Positions 12,246-21,479 of a DNA stretch of 64,000 nt are shown here, one piece after another. The translations under genes were made by a program, and so were the position numbers. The notes under the pieces were generated by a model, which ran no database searches, had not been told where the DNA came from, and saw nothing but the letters and a program-made list of their open reading frames with translations. Each line of letters opens with the position of its first letter. Position 1 is the first letter of the stretch. The DNA comes from Calcarisporiella thermophila CBS 279.70 (Eukaryota; Calcarisporiellomycota), in NCBI RefSeq assembly GCF_041956535.1, contig NW_027192192.1, positions 995,796-1,059,795 on the forward strand. The letters are read 5' to 3'.

Positions 12246-14306
12246 ATGATCGTGGACATCCTTAGACCGTTGTTAGATGGCCTCGTCTGCAGCACCGGAG
12301 GTTTCCGCATGGTGGCCGCCGTTGCCACCACCGCGCTCGTAGGATCCGTGGCGGCACGGGTGATCTATAGCACCTTCTTTTGCCCACTAAGGCATATCCC
12401 AGGCCCATTCTTGGTGCGGATATCGGATATGTTCTTATACTGGCCGCGGTCGAACGGCAAGATCCACGAGGTCCTGGAGCGAATGCACAGAGTAGCTATC
12501 AGCTGAGGTTATATTGGCATGCACTATTTATGTTGGAACTTACGGATGAACTGTTAAACGAATAGCAATACGGGCCCGTTGTTTAGTAAAGCCGACCTGT
12601 TTTTGAATTCCATTTCCCCTACTCATCTCTTTGCCATGCGAGCAGTTATGGGCCGGGAAAAGTTTCGGTCGCCGACGTTCAGGCCATCAAACCTATATTG
12701 GAGAGATATCCTAAAGCGCGGCGCTACGCGGCATTGGCGAGAGTATTGGGGCGAGAGGATCTCTTTACCGTGATGTCCGTATATTTGTTGCCATCCATAT
12801 CCTTTTTATTTCTCCGTTGTCTGAACAAGCATTTAATTGAAATAGTGATCCTGATAAACATCACCATCTTCGCCGCATCTTCTCGCCGGCTTTCTCCCTT
12901 GCCTACTTGAACTCTTTAGAGCAATACATTCATCTCCGCATCAAATCGATGCTAAATCACATCCGGGCAGCATGCAATCACCCGGATGAAGATGCAGTAG
13001 TTGACATGTGGGGGCTCTTGCAACGCCTAGCGCTTGACGTCATAGGAGAGACTTCATTTGGCGAATCATTCTACACTATTGAGAACGGCAGCCATCCGTT
13101 GCCACAGAGCGTGCGAACAGTCATGAAAAAGACAGCCATAGTAAGCTATCGATTCTAGTACTACTTAGACAAGTTAGATGTGCTAACAAGCCAATGTTGC
13201 AATGACAGTGTGCTCTTGTCCCCGGGATCAGTTGTCTAGTGAACATCAAACCTGAATTGCAATATACTGAAGAGGTTGGCTCCCCTGAACGAGACTATTA
13301 TCTTCGCTGCTCTATAGGTCTTACTAAAAATGATGCCATTGTATTTAGTTTATGAATGCACGGATAAGGACTCGGCGAGAATGCGTGGAAGAGAAAAGAA
13401 AAGACTTGCTGCAATTCTTGTTGGATGCACGGGATAACAAGCAGAACAATCTGGACGACATCGATGTGCTGAGGCAGGCGGTGATATTCTTGTACGACTG
13501 ATTAATTTTGAACGAAATTAGCTTTATTAGCATGTATGTTGATGCTAATGCCACCGGCGACGGTTGCCTGTAACTACCCTAGGATTGCTGGGAGTGATTC
13601 GACGGCCATTACCATGTTCAATACGCTGCTATTTCTCATCAAGCATCCCGAGACCCTCCAGCGGCTCAGATTGGAGCTGAACGAAGCCGTTTGCAACGTA
13701 AAAGAGGAAGTCCCACCCCACGAAATCCTAAAAAACTTGGACTTTTTGAATGCTGTTCTCAAAGAGACGATGCGGTTAAGGTAGACTTCACTACAATTGC
13801 TTTTGAAACGCGACCATAAGAGAAGCTGACTTGGAACTCCACGGAGTAGACCAATCGTGGTCGCCGGAGTGGCTCGAGAAGCGCCGGAGGACGTTGAAAT
13901 ATTGGGATACGCCATTCCAAAGGGGGCAAGTAGTGATGGGCTCTGTGAACTTATCGCATTGTATTCATGAAATTGCCTTGGGATACAGACGTCGGTAATA
14001 GCCAACCTTAGCTGGGTTCAGACGGATCCCAAGGTATGGGGTGCCGACACGCTCGAGTTTCGACCGGAGAGGTTCCTCGAAGAGTATCCTAAGGACGCGT
14101 TTTATCCTTTCAGTGCAGGAACACGGAACTGCATTGGGCAAAAGTAGATTGGCTACTCGCTATCCTCCTGTTTATATCTCTAAGATAACCCATCAACTAT
14201 ATCTAGCTTTGCAATGATAGAGCTAAGATCCGCGGTTGCCGCTCTGTTGCTCCATTTTGATATCGAACTTCCTGCCGAAGAACAATCTGGTTGGTTTTCC
14301 TATTGA
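12246..14306 (+). CDS. Cytochrome P450 monooxygenase
   Basis: Ten exons (12246-12491, 12566-12585, 12646-12774, 12846-13140, 13209-13274, 13349-13491, 13583-13780, 13850-13925, 13989-14143, 14207-14306) give 475 residues. An N-terminal membrane anchor ([20 protein letters not shown]) precedes the proline hinge HIPGPF. Signatures in order: RRIFSPAF; I-helix AGSDSTAI; K-helix ETMR; RPERF; and the heme loop [12 protein letters not shown] with the proximal Cys at about residue 439. All catalytic landmarks are intact, so this should be an ER-bound, heme-thiolate oxygenase. The sequence resembles fungal hydroxylases of the benzoate/pisatin type in layout, but I cannot assign a substrate or CYP family. 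Oddities: exon 2 is only 20 bases, the intron after exon 3 seems to use GTCCGT, and intron 8 has a GC donor (GCAAGT). The C-terminus ends soon after the L-helix and looks short. No biosynthetic cluster partners adjoin it. Confidence 0.88.
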
Positions 14307-14942
14307 ATTTGACCCACGGCTTCTCACTCACTCTGGATCCCAATTTGATCCGTCTAGAGGAGCTGGTTGGATATATTACTCTAGGTCTAAAGAGCAATAG
14401 ATACAAAATGCGACTGCGGCCCCGATCGAGATTATAGTAGAAGGCTATGATGTGTTATTGAACATAGCAGTTTGATATACATCTTAGATAGAAATAATGC
14501 CTTTTCATTAATGAGTGTACTCAAAAAAATTTTTTTGGAGGTAGAATTAAGCGAAACTTTTCTTCAAATTGTCTATGCATAATAAGTTGAAGTATTCATC
14601 CTAGTAATGGAGAGAGCATAGTAGTGGGATAGACGATCATGTTAGGAGTAGGGGGAATAAGCGAGAGTTTGCTTGTAAAAGATACTGTGACAATATTTTC
14701 AGTATAAAGATGTCGTGCTTTGAGACGGGGGAAACTGGCTTTCAACACAATGCCTTTGAGATTGAGATGAAATTACATTTTGCATAGAGGTTTTTGAAAC
14801 TAGATTTATATACAGAGATCAAACTACAAAATTATCATGGTATAGAAACTTAGGGATCAGAAGATTTATCCGAATAAAATATTTTTGGCCGGATAACAGT
14901 GGATTAGTGGCCATCGGCAACAACTTCATCAGATAGTGGGAA
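14307..14942. other. Intergenic, convergent 3' flanks
   Basis: This AT-rich spacer lies between the P450 (plus) and the 14943-15974 gene (minus). I see no open frame with coding character, RNA gene or repeat, apart from an A/T run at 14523-14537. Confidence 0.5.
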
Positions 14943-15974
14943 TTAACTTGATTGTTGCGCCGTTGACTGAGATAAACTGGCATCGGGTCCCAGGTCTAGA
15001 CGAGAGTTTTTCTCCCGCAGCAACCTGCGGTGCACCGGCACTACCGTGTTCACCAACCAAGCTTGATTGCTTCTTAAGAACACCGTCTCCGGATATTGTT
15101 CGCCAGCATTCTCTCGCTTTGAGAGCTCACTCTCTACCATTTCGTATATTTTGATCAGTTTATCCCTTAGTATATCAAGGCCTTTCCCCTGCGAATCGGA
15201 TCTGCTGTCAAGCATATGCTTGAACCCCACTTCATGCTGGATGGATTTGTTGGCGATCCATTTCTCGACCGCGCTGGGGAAATCCTGGGGGGCGGCCACA
15301 ATGGACCACTGTTCTGGGTGGTAACCATGTTCAACGAGCTGATTAATCCGATAGTTCATTTCTGCCGCAGGAATGCCGACTACGCACACAACTCCCAACC
15401 CTGCCGCCACCAGTATTGCCATGGTAGTCGCAACCAACCCGGTGACTGCTAGTATTACTGGGGCAGTAAGAGCATATATCACTCCACCAATAACTACTGT
15501 GAGGGCCACTTTTGTCCCCCCCAGCGCCAGCCCAACTGGGATACCCAGGAGAAATGCTGTTTTGAAAACGCGGCTCACGCGAGTTCCATGCCAAAAGTAA
15601 AATGGCCCTTGCGACCAGGGGTGTCGGCTGCGAAGCTGATGATAGTATAACCGGGTTGCGAGATCGCGTTTAGGGAATTTCCCAAAACGATGCTCAGCAT
15701 GATATTTTCGCCATGCCGTCTCCCGCTCTTGCGCCAGTTGGTTTCGAATATGGAAACTGCGGATTTGGTGGCGGATTTGGTGGCGGATTTGGAGAGGCGG
15801 AGGGGATTTGAACTCTCGCTGAAGCGCGCACTGAGGATTGTAGAGTGAGAGATGGGAGCGGGATAGACCGTGGAGCAATCTTGGATGAACTTGGCGGAGA
15901 GATGCGTCGACCCTTAATCTCTGGGAGGCAACCGCGGGATTTCGAAAGATAGCCCGAGAAATGGGGAAAAACAA
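14943..15974 (-). CDS. Uncharacterised protein, probable mitochondrial membrane protein
   Basis: One uninterrupted frame of 343 residues, unusual here because nearly all other genes have introns. The N-terminus (MFFPISRAIFRNPAVASQRL and on, rich in Arg, poor in acidic residues for about 80 residues) looks like a mitochondrial presequence. RHQIRHQIR is encoded by a 12-base tandem repeat near 15765-15790. Residues about 138-206 form a long Gly/Ala/Val-rich hydrophobic block (e.g. LLGIPVGLALGGTKVALTVV, then VTGLVATTMAILVAAGLGVV), enough for two or three membrane spans. The tail is soluble and mixed-charge (DILRDKLIKIYEMVESELSK). I recognise no domain. Inference: an inner or outer mitochondrial membrane protein with a matrix- or cytosol-facing C-terminal domain. 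It shares a roughly 500-base divergent promoter with ferrochelatase, another mitochondrial protein. Confidence 0.72.
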   Translation of the reverse strand: MFFPISRAIFRNPAVASQRLRVDASLRQVHPRLLHGLSRSHLSLYNPQCALQREFKSPPPLQIRHQIRHQIRSFHIRNQLAQERETAWRKYHAEHRFGKFPKRDLATRLYYHQLRSRHPWSQGPFYFWHGTRVSRVFKTAFLLGIPVGLALGGTKVALTVVIGGVIYALTAPVILAVTGLVATTMAILVAAGLGVVCVVGIPAAEMNYRINQLVEHGYHPEQWSIVAAPQDFPSAVEKWIANKSIQHEVGFKHMLDSRSDSQGKGLDILRDKLIKIYEMVESELSKRENAGEQYPETVFLRSNQAWLVNTVVPVHRRLLREKNSRLDLGPDASLSQSTAQQSS

Positions 15975-16483
15975 GAATAGATAGCAGCCATTCTGTGCTA
16001 GGAAAATATGAGTAGGATGCTCTTTGGTTTTGCCGGATTTCCCTCGGCTTTTCTCCAGTTTTTATTTTGCATATGTGCCGTCTTGGCTGTTTCTCGGCAG
16101 TCAAACTTTGCGGGGAAACGAGCGGAATCCGCTCCAATTTCACGGGAAAAATCTCCCGAGAGTTAGGGTTATATTGAGGCTTCGAAGCTGTGCAGTTTGG
16201 ATCTATGAGAGAGGTGATCTACAAGTTCTCAACACATCTTGGCTGAGGGCATCGTATAGGAACCCCAACATGTATAGCATTGTGCAGGCACAATGCAGAG
16301 CGGGAAGAGGAGACACGGTGCACTGCAAAAGAGAGAGAAGCCGAAAAGTTACTTGGGCTTGAATTAGTAAATTTTGGTTACCAAAGCGAAAAATCAGCAT
16401 CACCGATACTCGATTGTGCAGCTTTATTTCCGCCCTCGATTCCTTCCCTCGCTTTTCACTCTATCCACCGATATTATTAAGTG
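15975..16483. promoter_or_regulatory. Divergent promoter region, 14943-15974 gene / ferrochelatase
   Basis: About 510 bases separate the two divergent start codons. A GTTAGGGTTA motif lies near 16162-16171, resembling the TTAGGG sites bound by Tbf1-type factors in fungal promoters. No other gene is evident. The regulatory role is inference. Confidence 0.35.
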
Positions 16484-17994
16484 ATGACTACTCACGCGAT
16501 TACTGCCTTCAGGCGCTTCAATCAGTTTTCACGAATCGGTGGGTCTAAAGCTTACCTCTTCTCTAACACACATGTTCCCAAACCAACCATTCAACTTTTG
16601 CTTTTCCTCCGATTCAGCTAGGAGAAATGGGCCCCGATCGTTATACGTCTCCTCAGCTCGGTATTACGCGAGCACCGCTTCACCTTCAACTGCCAATCCT
16701 CAACCACAACACAACAAGCCGTAATGTTTTCTTTTTTTATTATCGACCTATTTTACTTTCTAACTTGGTTGACACGCTCTCCAGTCCTACTGGCATCCTC
16801 CTTATGAATCTGGGTGGCCCCTCTACGACCGACGAAGTGCATGATTTTCTCCTTCGCCTCTTCTCCGATCGAGACTTAATTCCGCTCCCATTTCAGCGTT
16901 ACCTTGCTCCTCTTATCGCCAAAAGACGCACACCCAAGATTCAAGATCAGTATCAACAGATTGGAGGAGGATCGCCTATCCGAGCTTGGACAGACAAGCA
17001 GGGAAAATTAATGACGGAAATTTTAGATCGCATCTCGCCGGAAACTGGTATTTATTCTTATAGTGTTCATTTTTGTTCAAGTGTAAGGGATTAGTTCTCA
17101 AAAACTGCTCTTCGTGTTAGCGCCTCACAAACACTACATCGGTTTTCGCTATGCACGGCCTCTAACGGAGGATGCGCTAGAGCAGATGAAAGCCGACGGA
17201 GTTTCTCGTGCAGTTGCTTTCACGCAGTACCCTCAATACTCCTGCTCGACTACTGGCAGCAGTCTCAATGAGTTATACCGGAAATTGAAGCAGTTCGACC
17301 CGGAACAACGTATCCAGTGGAGTGTTATTGATCGCTGGCCGACTCACCCTGGATTAGTTGAAGCTTTCGCCAAGAAGATTGAGGCGGCCCTCTTAAATTA
17401 CTCTCCTGAAGCTCGCAAAGAGGTGGTGCTGCTCTTCTCTGCCCACTCTCTCCCCATGTCCGTGGTGTTGCGCGGGGACCCATATCCCTTCGAAGTGGCC
17501 GCCACCGTTTCGCGGGTGATGGAGCGTCTCGGGCATAAAAATCCGTATCGGCTTGTGTGGCAGTCCAAAGTGGGCCCCTCTGCATGGCTTGGGCCCGCCA
17601 CTAGCACATCGGTAGAGAGTCTGGCAAAGAAAGGCCACAAAAACATACTCTTGGTTCCTATCGCCTTCACCTCCGATCATATTGAGACGCTTTTCGAGCT
17701 TGATTTGGAACTGGGGGAGGAGGCCGAAAAGGTAAAAAATTTTGTCTGCAACCTTGTTCAACAGGGCCGTAATCTCAGTGTATTTTGAATCTACTTTAGC
17801 TCGGGATCACCGGGTTGAAGCGCGCCGAATCCCTTAACGACGACCCGCTCTTCATTCAAGCTATGGCCGATCTAGTGAAAGCCAATCTCGTGAGCCAACA
17901 AACGGTTAGCCCTCAAATGCTGTTCCAATGCCCCGACTGCAGAAATGACACCTGCCGCCAACAAAAGCAGTTTTTCAAGGAGCAAAAACTATGA
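16484..17994 (+). CDS. HEM15: Ferrochelatase, mitochondrial
   Basis: Five exons: 16484-16538, 16618-16720, 16785-17047, 17121-17731, 17800-17994. Exons 1-2 encode an Arg-rich presequence ([18 protein letters not shown], ending near RYYAST). The mature enzyme starts [20 protein letters not shown], followed by [40 protein letters not shown] (catalytic His of the SAHSLP motif) and [13 protein letters not shown]. It inserts Fe2+ into protoporphyrin IX at the matrix face of the inner membrane, the last step of heme synthesis. The C-terminus has CPDCRNDTC followed by a Lys/Gln/Phe tail, which with the Cys of YPQYSC matches the four [2Fe-2S] ligands of animal and fission-yeast ferrochelatase, a cluster that the budding-yeast enzyme lacks. 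The family is certain. Confidence 0.96.
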
Positions 17995-18020
17995 GGCCTC
18001 CATGTTTTCTTTTTCTTTTC

Positions 18021-18075
18021 CCTTTCTCCTCCTCCCCCTCCTCCCCCTCCTCCCCCCCCTCCCCCTCCTCCTCCT
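18021..18075 (+). repeat. C-rich pyrimidine tract after ferrochelatase stop
   Basis: A run of CTCCTCCCC units begins about 27 bases past the stop codon. On the opposite strand it is a G-quadruplex-capable G tract. Similar sense-strand C tracts follow four other genes in the window. Confidence 0.7.
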
Positions 18076-18329
18076 TTACTTCCTTGTTTACTTAGACATG
18101 GATATCGGAGAATTCGCACGAGTTTGATTCCAAAAACAAAAAGTAAAAATAAAAATCATGATAATATAAACGGATTTAATAAGTTTTATGAAATATTTAA
18201 AGAGAAAAAGAAAAGGGAGAGAAGAAGTTAGGATACCGAATAAGGAGGAGAAAAGTACACAGCAAGTTAAACCACATTTCAACGCAAAAGCGCAACCCCG
18301 AACCGGAGGTTGTTTGTCTATTTGTCAAT

Positions 18330-18955
18330 CTAATTTTCAGATGCTTGATACTTGCTAGTGTCGACTCCATGCGATTCATGATTCGTCGTGTTAAACCATG
18401 GCACAGCATGGAGCTTCAGTGCCGAGTACTTGCTGGTGCGCGACGACACGCCCTGCATGTAGGGGCTGAGATGGGACTCACCGTAGAGGGGTTTGCCCTC
18501 CTTCAAGCGCTGCTCCATTTCTTCTTTGTCGAGCTGCACTTCGCGTTCATTCTCGGACCAGCCCCAGAAACGCTTGCTGCTGCGCTGATAGGCGAACATG
18601 AAGCCACCGACGGCGCCGAAGAACGTGGCGAGCTTGAGAGCTGTACCGAGACCACGGGGCGCACGGGTTGGATTGACTTGATCTGGGCGAGACAGAGAAG
18701 TAGAGCAGGATTAGTAATGAATTCTAGATGCATCTTGTGAGCAGCCGGCAGCATCGTGCACTGGCCTGGCGACCTAGCAAGGATCGATTTCAATTTTCAG
18801 TTCTCCTTACCCATTCCGTATAGGAGGGCGGGGAAGGCAGCAGTGCCAACTCCCCACGCCGCATAATCGGACGGACGGAAATAGCGCACCACACGGGATA
18901 TGTGTGGATCCGTATCGATGACGGGATATGGCGTATTGATGGCTTTCTCGGGCAT
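18330..18955 (-). CDS. NADH:ubiquinone oxidoreductase 21 kDa accessory subunit (NUXM type)
   Basis: Two exons (18955-18811 and 18682-18330) give 165 residues. The N-terminal signature NTPYPVIDTDPHISRVVRYF followed by RPSDYAAWGVGTAAFPALLY matches the fungal complex I 21 kDa subunit family, and the second exon gives the matching C-terminal half (LGTALKLATFFGAVGGFMFA, then SSKRFWGWSENEREVQLDKE). Two short hydrophobic segments (about residues 32-46 and 59-78) fit the two membrane helices of this subunit. It is an accessory subunit of respiratory complex I in the inner membrane, so this organism keeps complex I, unlike Saccharomyces and Schizosaccharomyces. The start is the ATG at 18955, in the family's usual place; an in-frame ATG 48 bases upstream would add a non-conserved leader. 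It diverges from the 19227 gene over about 270 bases. Confidence 0.9.
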
Positions 18956-19226
18956 CGTTTCACTTTTTATACGAAGGAAAACGAAGACGATGAATAGGTT
19001 CAATGGCCTGGTAAATTAGGTGCAGGTTTGAAAACAAATACGGTGACGTGAGCACTCAATTTCGAGAATAAGGATAGGAATAAGGAGAAGCATTGAACAA
19101 TTAAAATTTCATATTTTTTTTTACGTGCATCTCTTACTTTAATAATACTTTATCCCTATTTTTGCTCCAGACCGTCCTTAGTATATCTCCTTTATACTAT
19201 TACTTATTTTATATAATATAATAATC

Positions 19227-20019
19227 ATGGCTGGCCCCGCTCGCGAGGAGGAGAGGCAGTATGGATCCCGTTCCCAACATCTTTCACCGTTTTACTAATT
19301 TGAGATTTCCTCTTAGCTTCAGGCCGAGCGATAGGCGGGACTTTGGGGCCAAGCAGCGAAAGAACTCCTTTGGTATGTCTTTCGGCTTTTTTCTCCCCAC
19401 GATCCTTTCCCACTCCAACAACCATCTCGCAGAAAATGTCCATCCCACTAATGCTGTCCCTTGGTAGGTCGCAATGGAAAGGAGGGCGGGCGGCCAAGCT
19501 TCATCCCTTCTGGTTTGCAGCGCAGCCAGTCGGCCGAGGGCCCTTCTCCATCACACAATCCGGCCTCGCATGTGTCAGTGAATGGTCTGAATAGTCATGA
19601 GGTGTCTTCGTTTCTTACACAAGGTAATTCCCCTTATTCTATGCCTCAAACACATTGATCGAGCCACTCATTATCCTATAGCATGGTCGGATGTTCTCAA
19701 CAATATGAACCACCCTTCGGAATCAGGTATGAATATTTGTGTGGTTATTTTACGATTCAATGTCCATCTAATGGTGAGCAATCCGTGTGGATTTAGCTGA
19801 GAAATATGAGGTGTATAAAACTACGGAGAAGGCCTGGGGAGGTAAGAACGCTCTTACCTCCGTAATAAGCCCCAAAGGTAAATTTCAGTTGGCTCCAGGA
19901 GGAATGAGAGGGAAAGAGATATAATCCTGGCCTTTTTCTATTGTTTCGATTTATTAGTAGGCACAATGGCAGACGGAACGGATTTTCTTGCCCAAGTGCG
20001 GAAACTAACACAGTCGTGA
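19227..20019 (+). CDS. Small uncharacterised fungal protein, six exons
   Basis: Proposed exons 19227-19258, 19323-19372 (or from 19317), 19468-19623, 19682-19726, 19797-19841 and 19961-20019 give 128 residues (130 with the alternative acceptor). All junctions keep frame and have GT/AG ends. The product starts MAGPAREEERQ, is rich in charged, Ser and Asn residues in the middle (FIPSGLQRSQSAEGPSPSHN), and ends with a short ordered-looking segment (SFLTQAWSDVLNNMNHPSES, EKYEVYKTTEKAWGG, GTDFLAQVRKLTQS). I do not recognise it. No signal peptide, membrane span or zinc site is visible. The many tiny introns and the continuous open frame across six exons argue that it is real. Its function is unknown. 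Confidence 0.6.
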
Positions 20020-20405
20020 GGGAGTGAACCTGGACTACAAATAGGATATGAAGCGCTTAAGCGAGATAAATGCATTCAGCCAAATTCGCTATGGAAACTT
20101 AACTTATGTCAAAAAAAAAGACTTTCATAAAAGATTTGAAAATATCTAACATTTTTTGTTGGGATATTTCTCTTTACCATAGTAACAAAAAAAAACTGTA
20201 CGAATATTTTCTTTGTTTCTTTATTATTTTCTGTGTGATTTTGTTTTCCTGGTTAAGTGTGCTTATTTTTTTTTTGCCTGCTTTGTTACATTGTGTTTTT
20301 TTCTTCTTCCACTTTATGCCCAGCAAATACACTTTGTATATGAACATTAGGTGCACACATTAAAAAACTCGGTTGCTTACCACCTCAATATTGCGGCCTC
20401 TATTT
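20020..20405. other. Intergenic, convergent 3' flanks
   Basis: This is very A/T-rich sequence with poly-A and poly-T runs (e.g. 20107-20116 and 20267-20276) between two convergent genes. Short overlapping frames on both strands are low-complexity Lys/Phe-rich and not credible. Confidence 0.5.
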
Positions 20406-20903
20406 TCACAGAGGACAAGCAGGTGCTTCTGCAGCCCCCCCTTGCGCCTCCTCCTCTCCCTTCTTCTCCCTACTGGCTGCCGCTGCCTCTCGAGACTTGA
20501 CCGGACTATCGCTGTGTCCGAGCGCCATCTCGGGGGCAATCCGATTTCTTACGAGCTGCTTCAGCTCCTTCATCTCGGGGAATCTCCCCTCTTTCTTGCG
20601 ATCGAAAATCACTTCGCCATCCACGCGTACGCAAAAAATGCCACTCTGCTGCTTTCCTGGGATGAGAGCCACCTCGCCAAGCTGGTTGGAGAAGGTGGTT
20701 AGGAGTTCTTGCGCGGCCCATCCTAATTCATATTGGTATTGAGATTACAAAAGCGCTTGAGTTAGGGTAATGGAGAGTGAAATCCAGGGTCTGGTGCTAG
20801 AATACCTACCCGCTCGAAGCATCCATCGACACTGCGTACAGTATTCGATTTCTACGCGGGGCTGGCGAACGGTGAGAGGTTGAGAAGTTGGGTCGGAACT
20901 CAT
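20406..20903 (-). CDS. Rdx-family (SelW/SelT/SelH-like) thioredoxin-fold protein, cysteine form
   Basis: Two exons (20903-20810, 20722-20406) give 136 residues. VEIEYCTQCRWMLRAG carries the CxxC redox motif typical of the Rdx family; the second position is an ordinary Cys (TGC), not an in-frame TGA, so no selenocysteine is needed. The body matches the family: GWAAQELLTTFSNQLGEVAL, GIFCVRVDGEVIFDRKKEGR, FPEMKELKQLVRNRIAPEMA, LGHSD. A Lys/Glu/Ala tail follows. These are small thiol-disulfide redox proteins whose partners in fungi are poorly known. The start at 20903 begins MSSDPTSQ; an in-frame ATG 39 bases upstream (MIGNPNAFF) is less family-like. Confidence in the family is high and in physiology low. 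Confidence 0.88.
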
Positions 20904-21479
20904 TAGATAACGGCTGAAGAATGCATTCGGGTTGCCTATCAACTACGAAGAAGAAATCGTATCTCCAGGTGGCAATGGCTTAGTCGATACTATCTCCAGG
21001 TCGAATGCATAGGCATTCGATTTCGAAAGCCAATGCTTATTAGCTGGATTAAAAGATGCACCCTGTTTTCCTTCACCTCTTCCCATCCTTCTCCTGGCCT
21101 CCCTATCTCAATCTCTCAACACCGAACCAAGGGATTTCGACCCATTTTGATGTACCTATACATACCTACGATCTTTCATCTGAGAACTTAAAGGCTCTCT
21201 AATTTGGTTTCTTCTAAAGAGACATACCCACTTGCATGCAGCAAGTCAGGTCATTTATTAAAGCACACACGGTTTATTTTCAAAAAATAATCATATAATG
21301 CATATCTATTATAATAGAGCAAAAAAAGTAGACTAAGCCATAAATACTTATATGTATATGAATGTATGTACGAATGGATAGAAAGGGAACTATAGCGGAT
21401 AACAGGTATATTGTAGGGTTAGATCTCAAAAATTCAACCAACTTATAGCGTCTATTGCGCGCCGGGTCATCAAGGCCCG
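20904..21479. other. Intergenic
   Basis: This is the upstream region of the Rdx gene and the 3' flank of the 21480 gene. It includes a pyrimidine-rich stretch (21060-21115) and an AT-rich part. I see no gene or RNA signature. Confidence 0.45.

Noticed and set aside
15797-15812. GAGAGTTCAAATCCCC (reverse strand) resembling a tRNA B box
   Set aside because: It lies inside the coding frame of the 14943-15974 gene and has no cloverleaf.
16162-16171. Telomere-like TTAGGGTTA as sign of a chromosome end or interstitial telomere
   Set aside because: A single unit only; at most a transcription factor site.
20810-20903. Possible selenoprotein (SelW/SelT family)
   Set aside because: The redox motif is CxxC with TGC/TGT codons; there is no in-frame TGA and no reason to look for a SECIS element.
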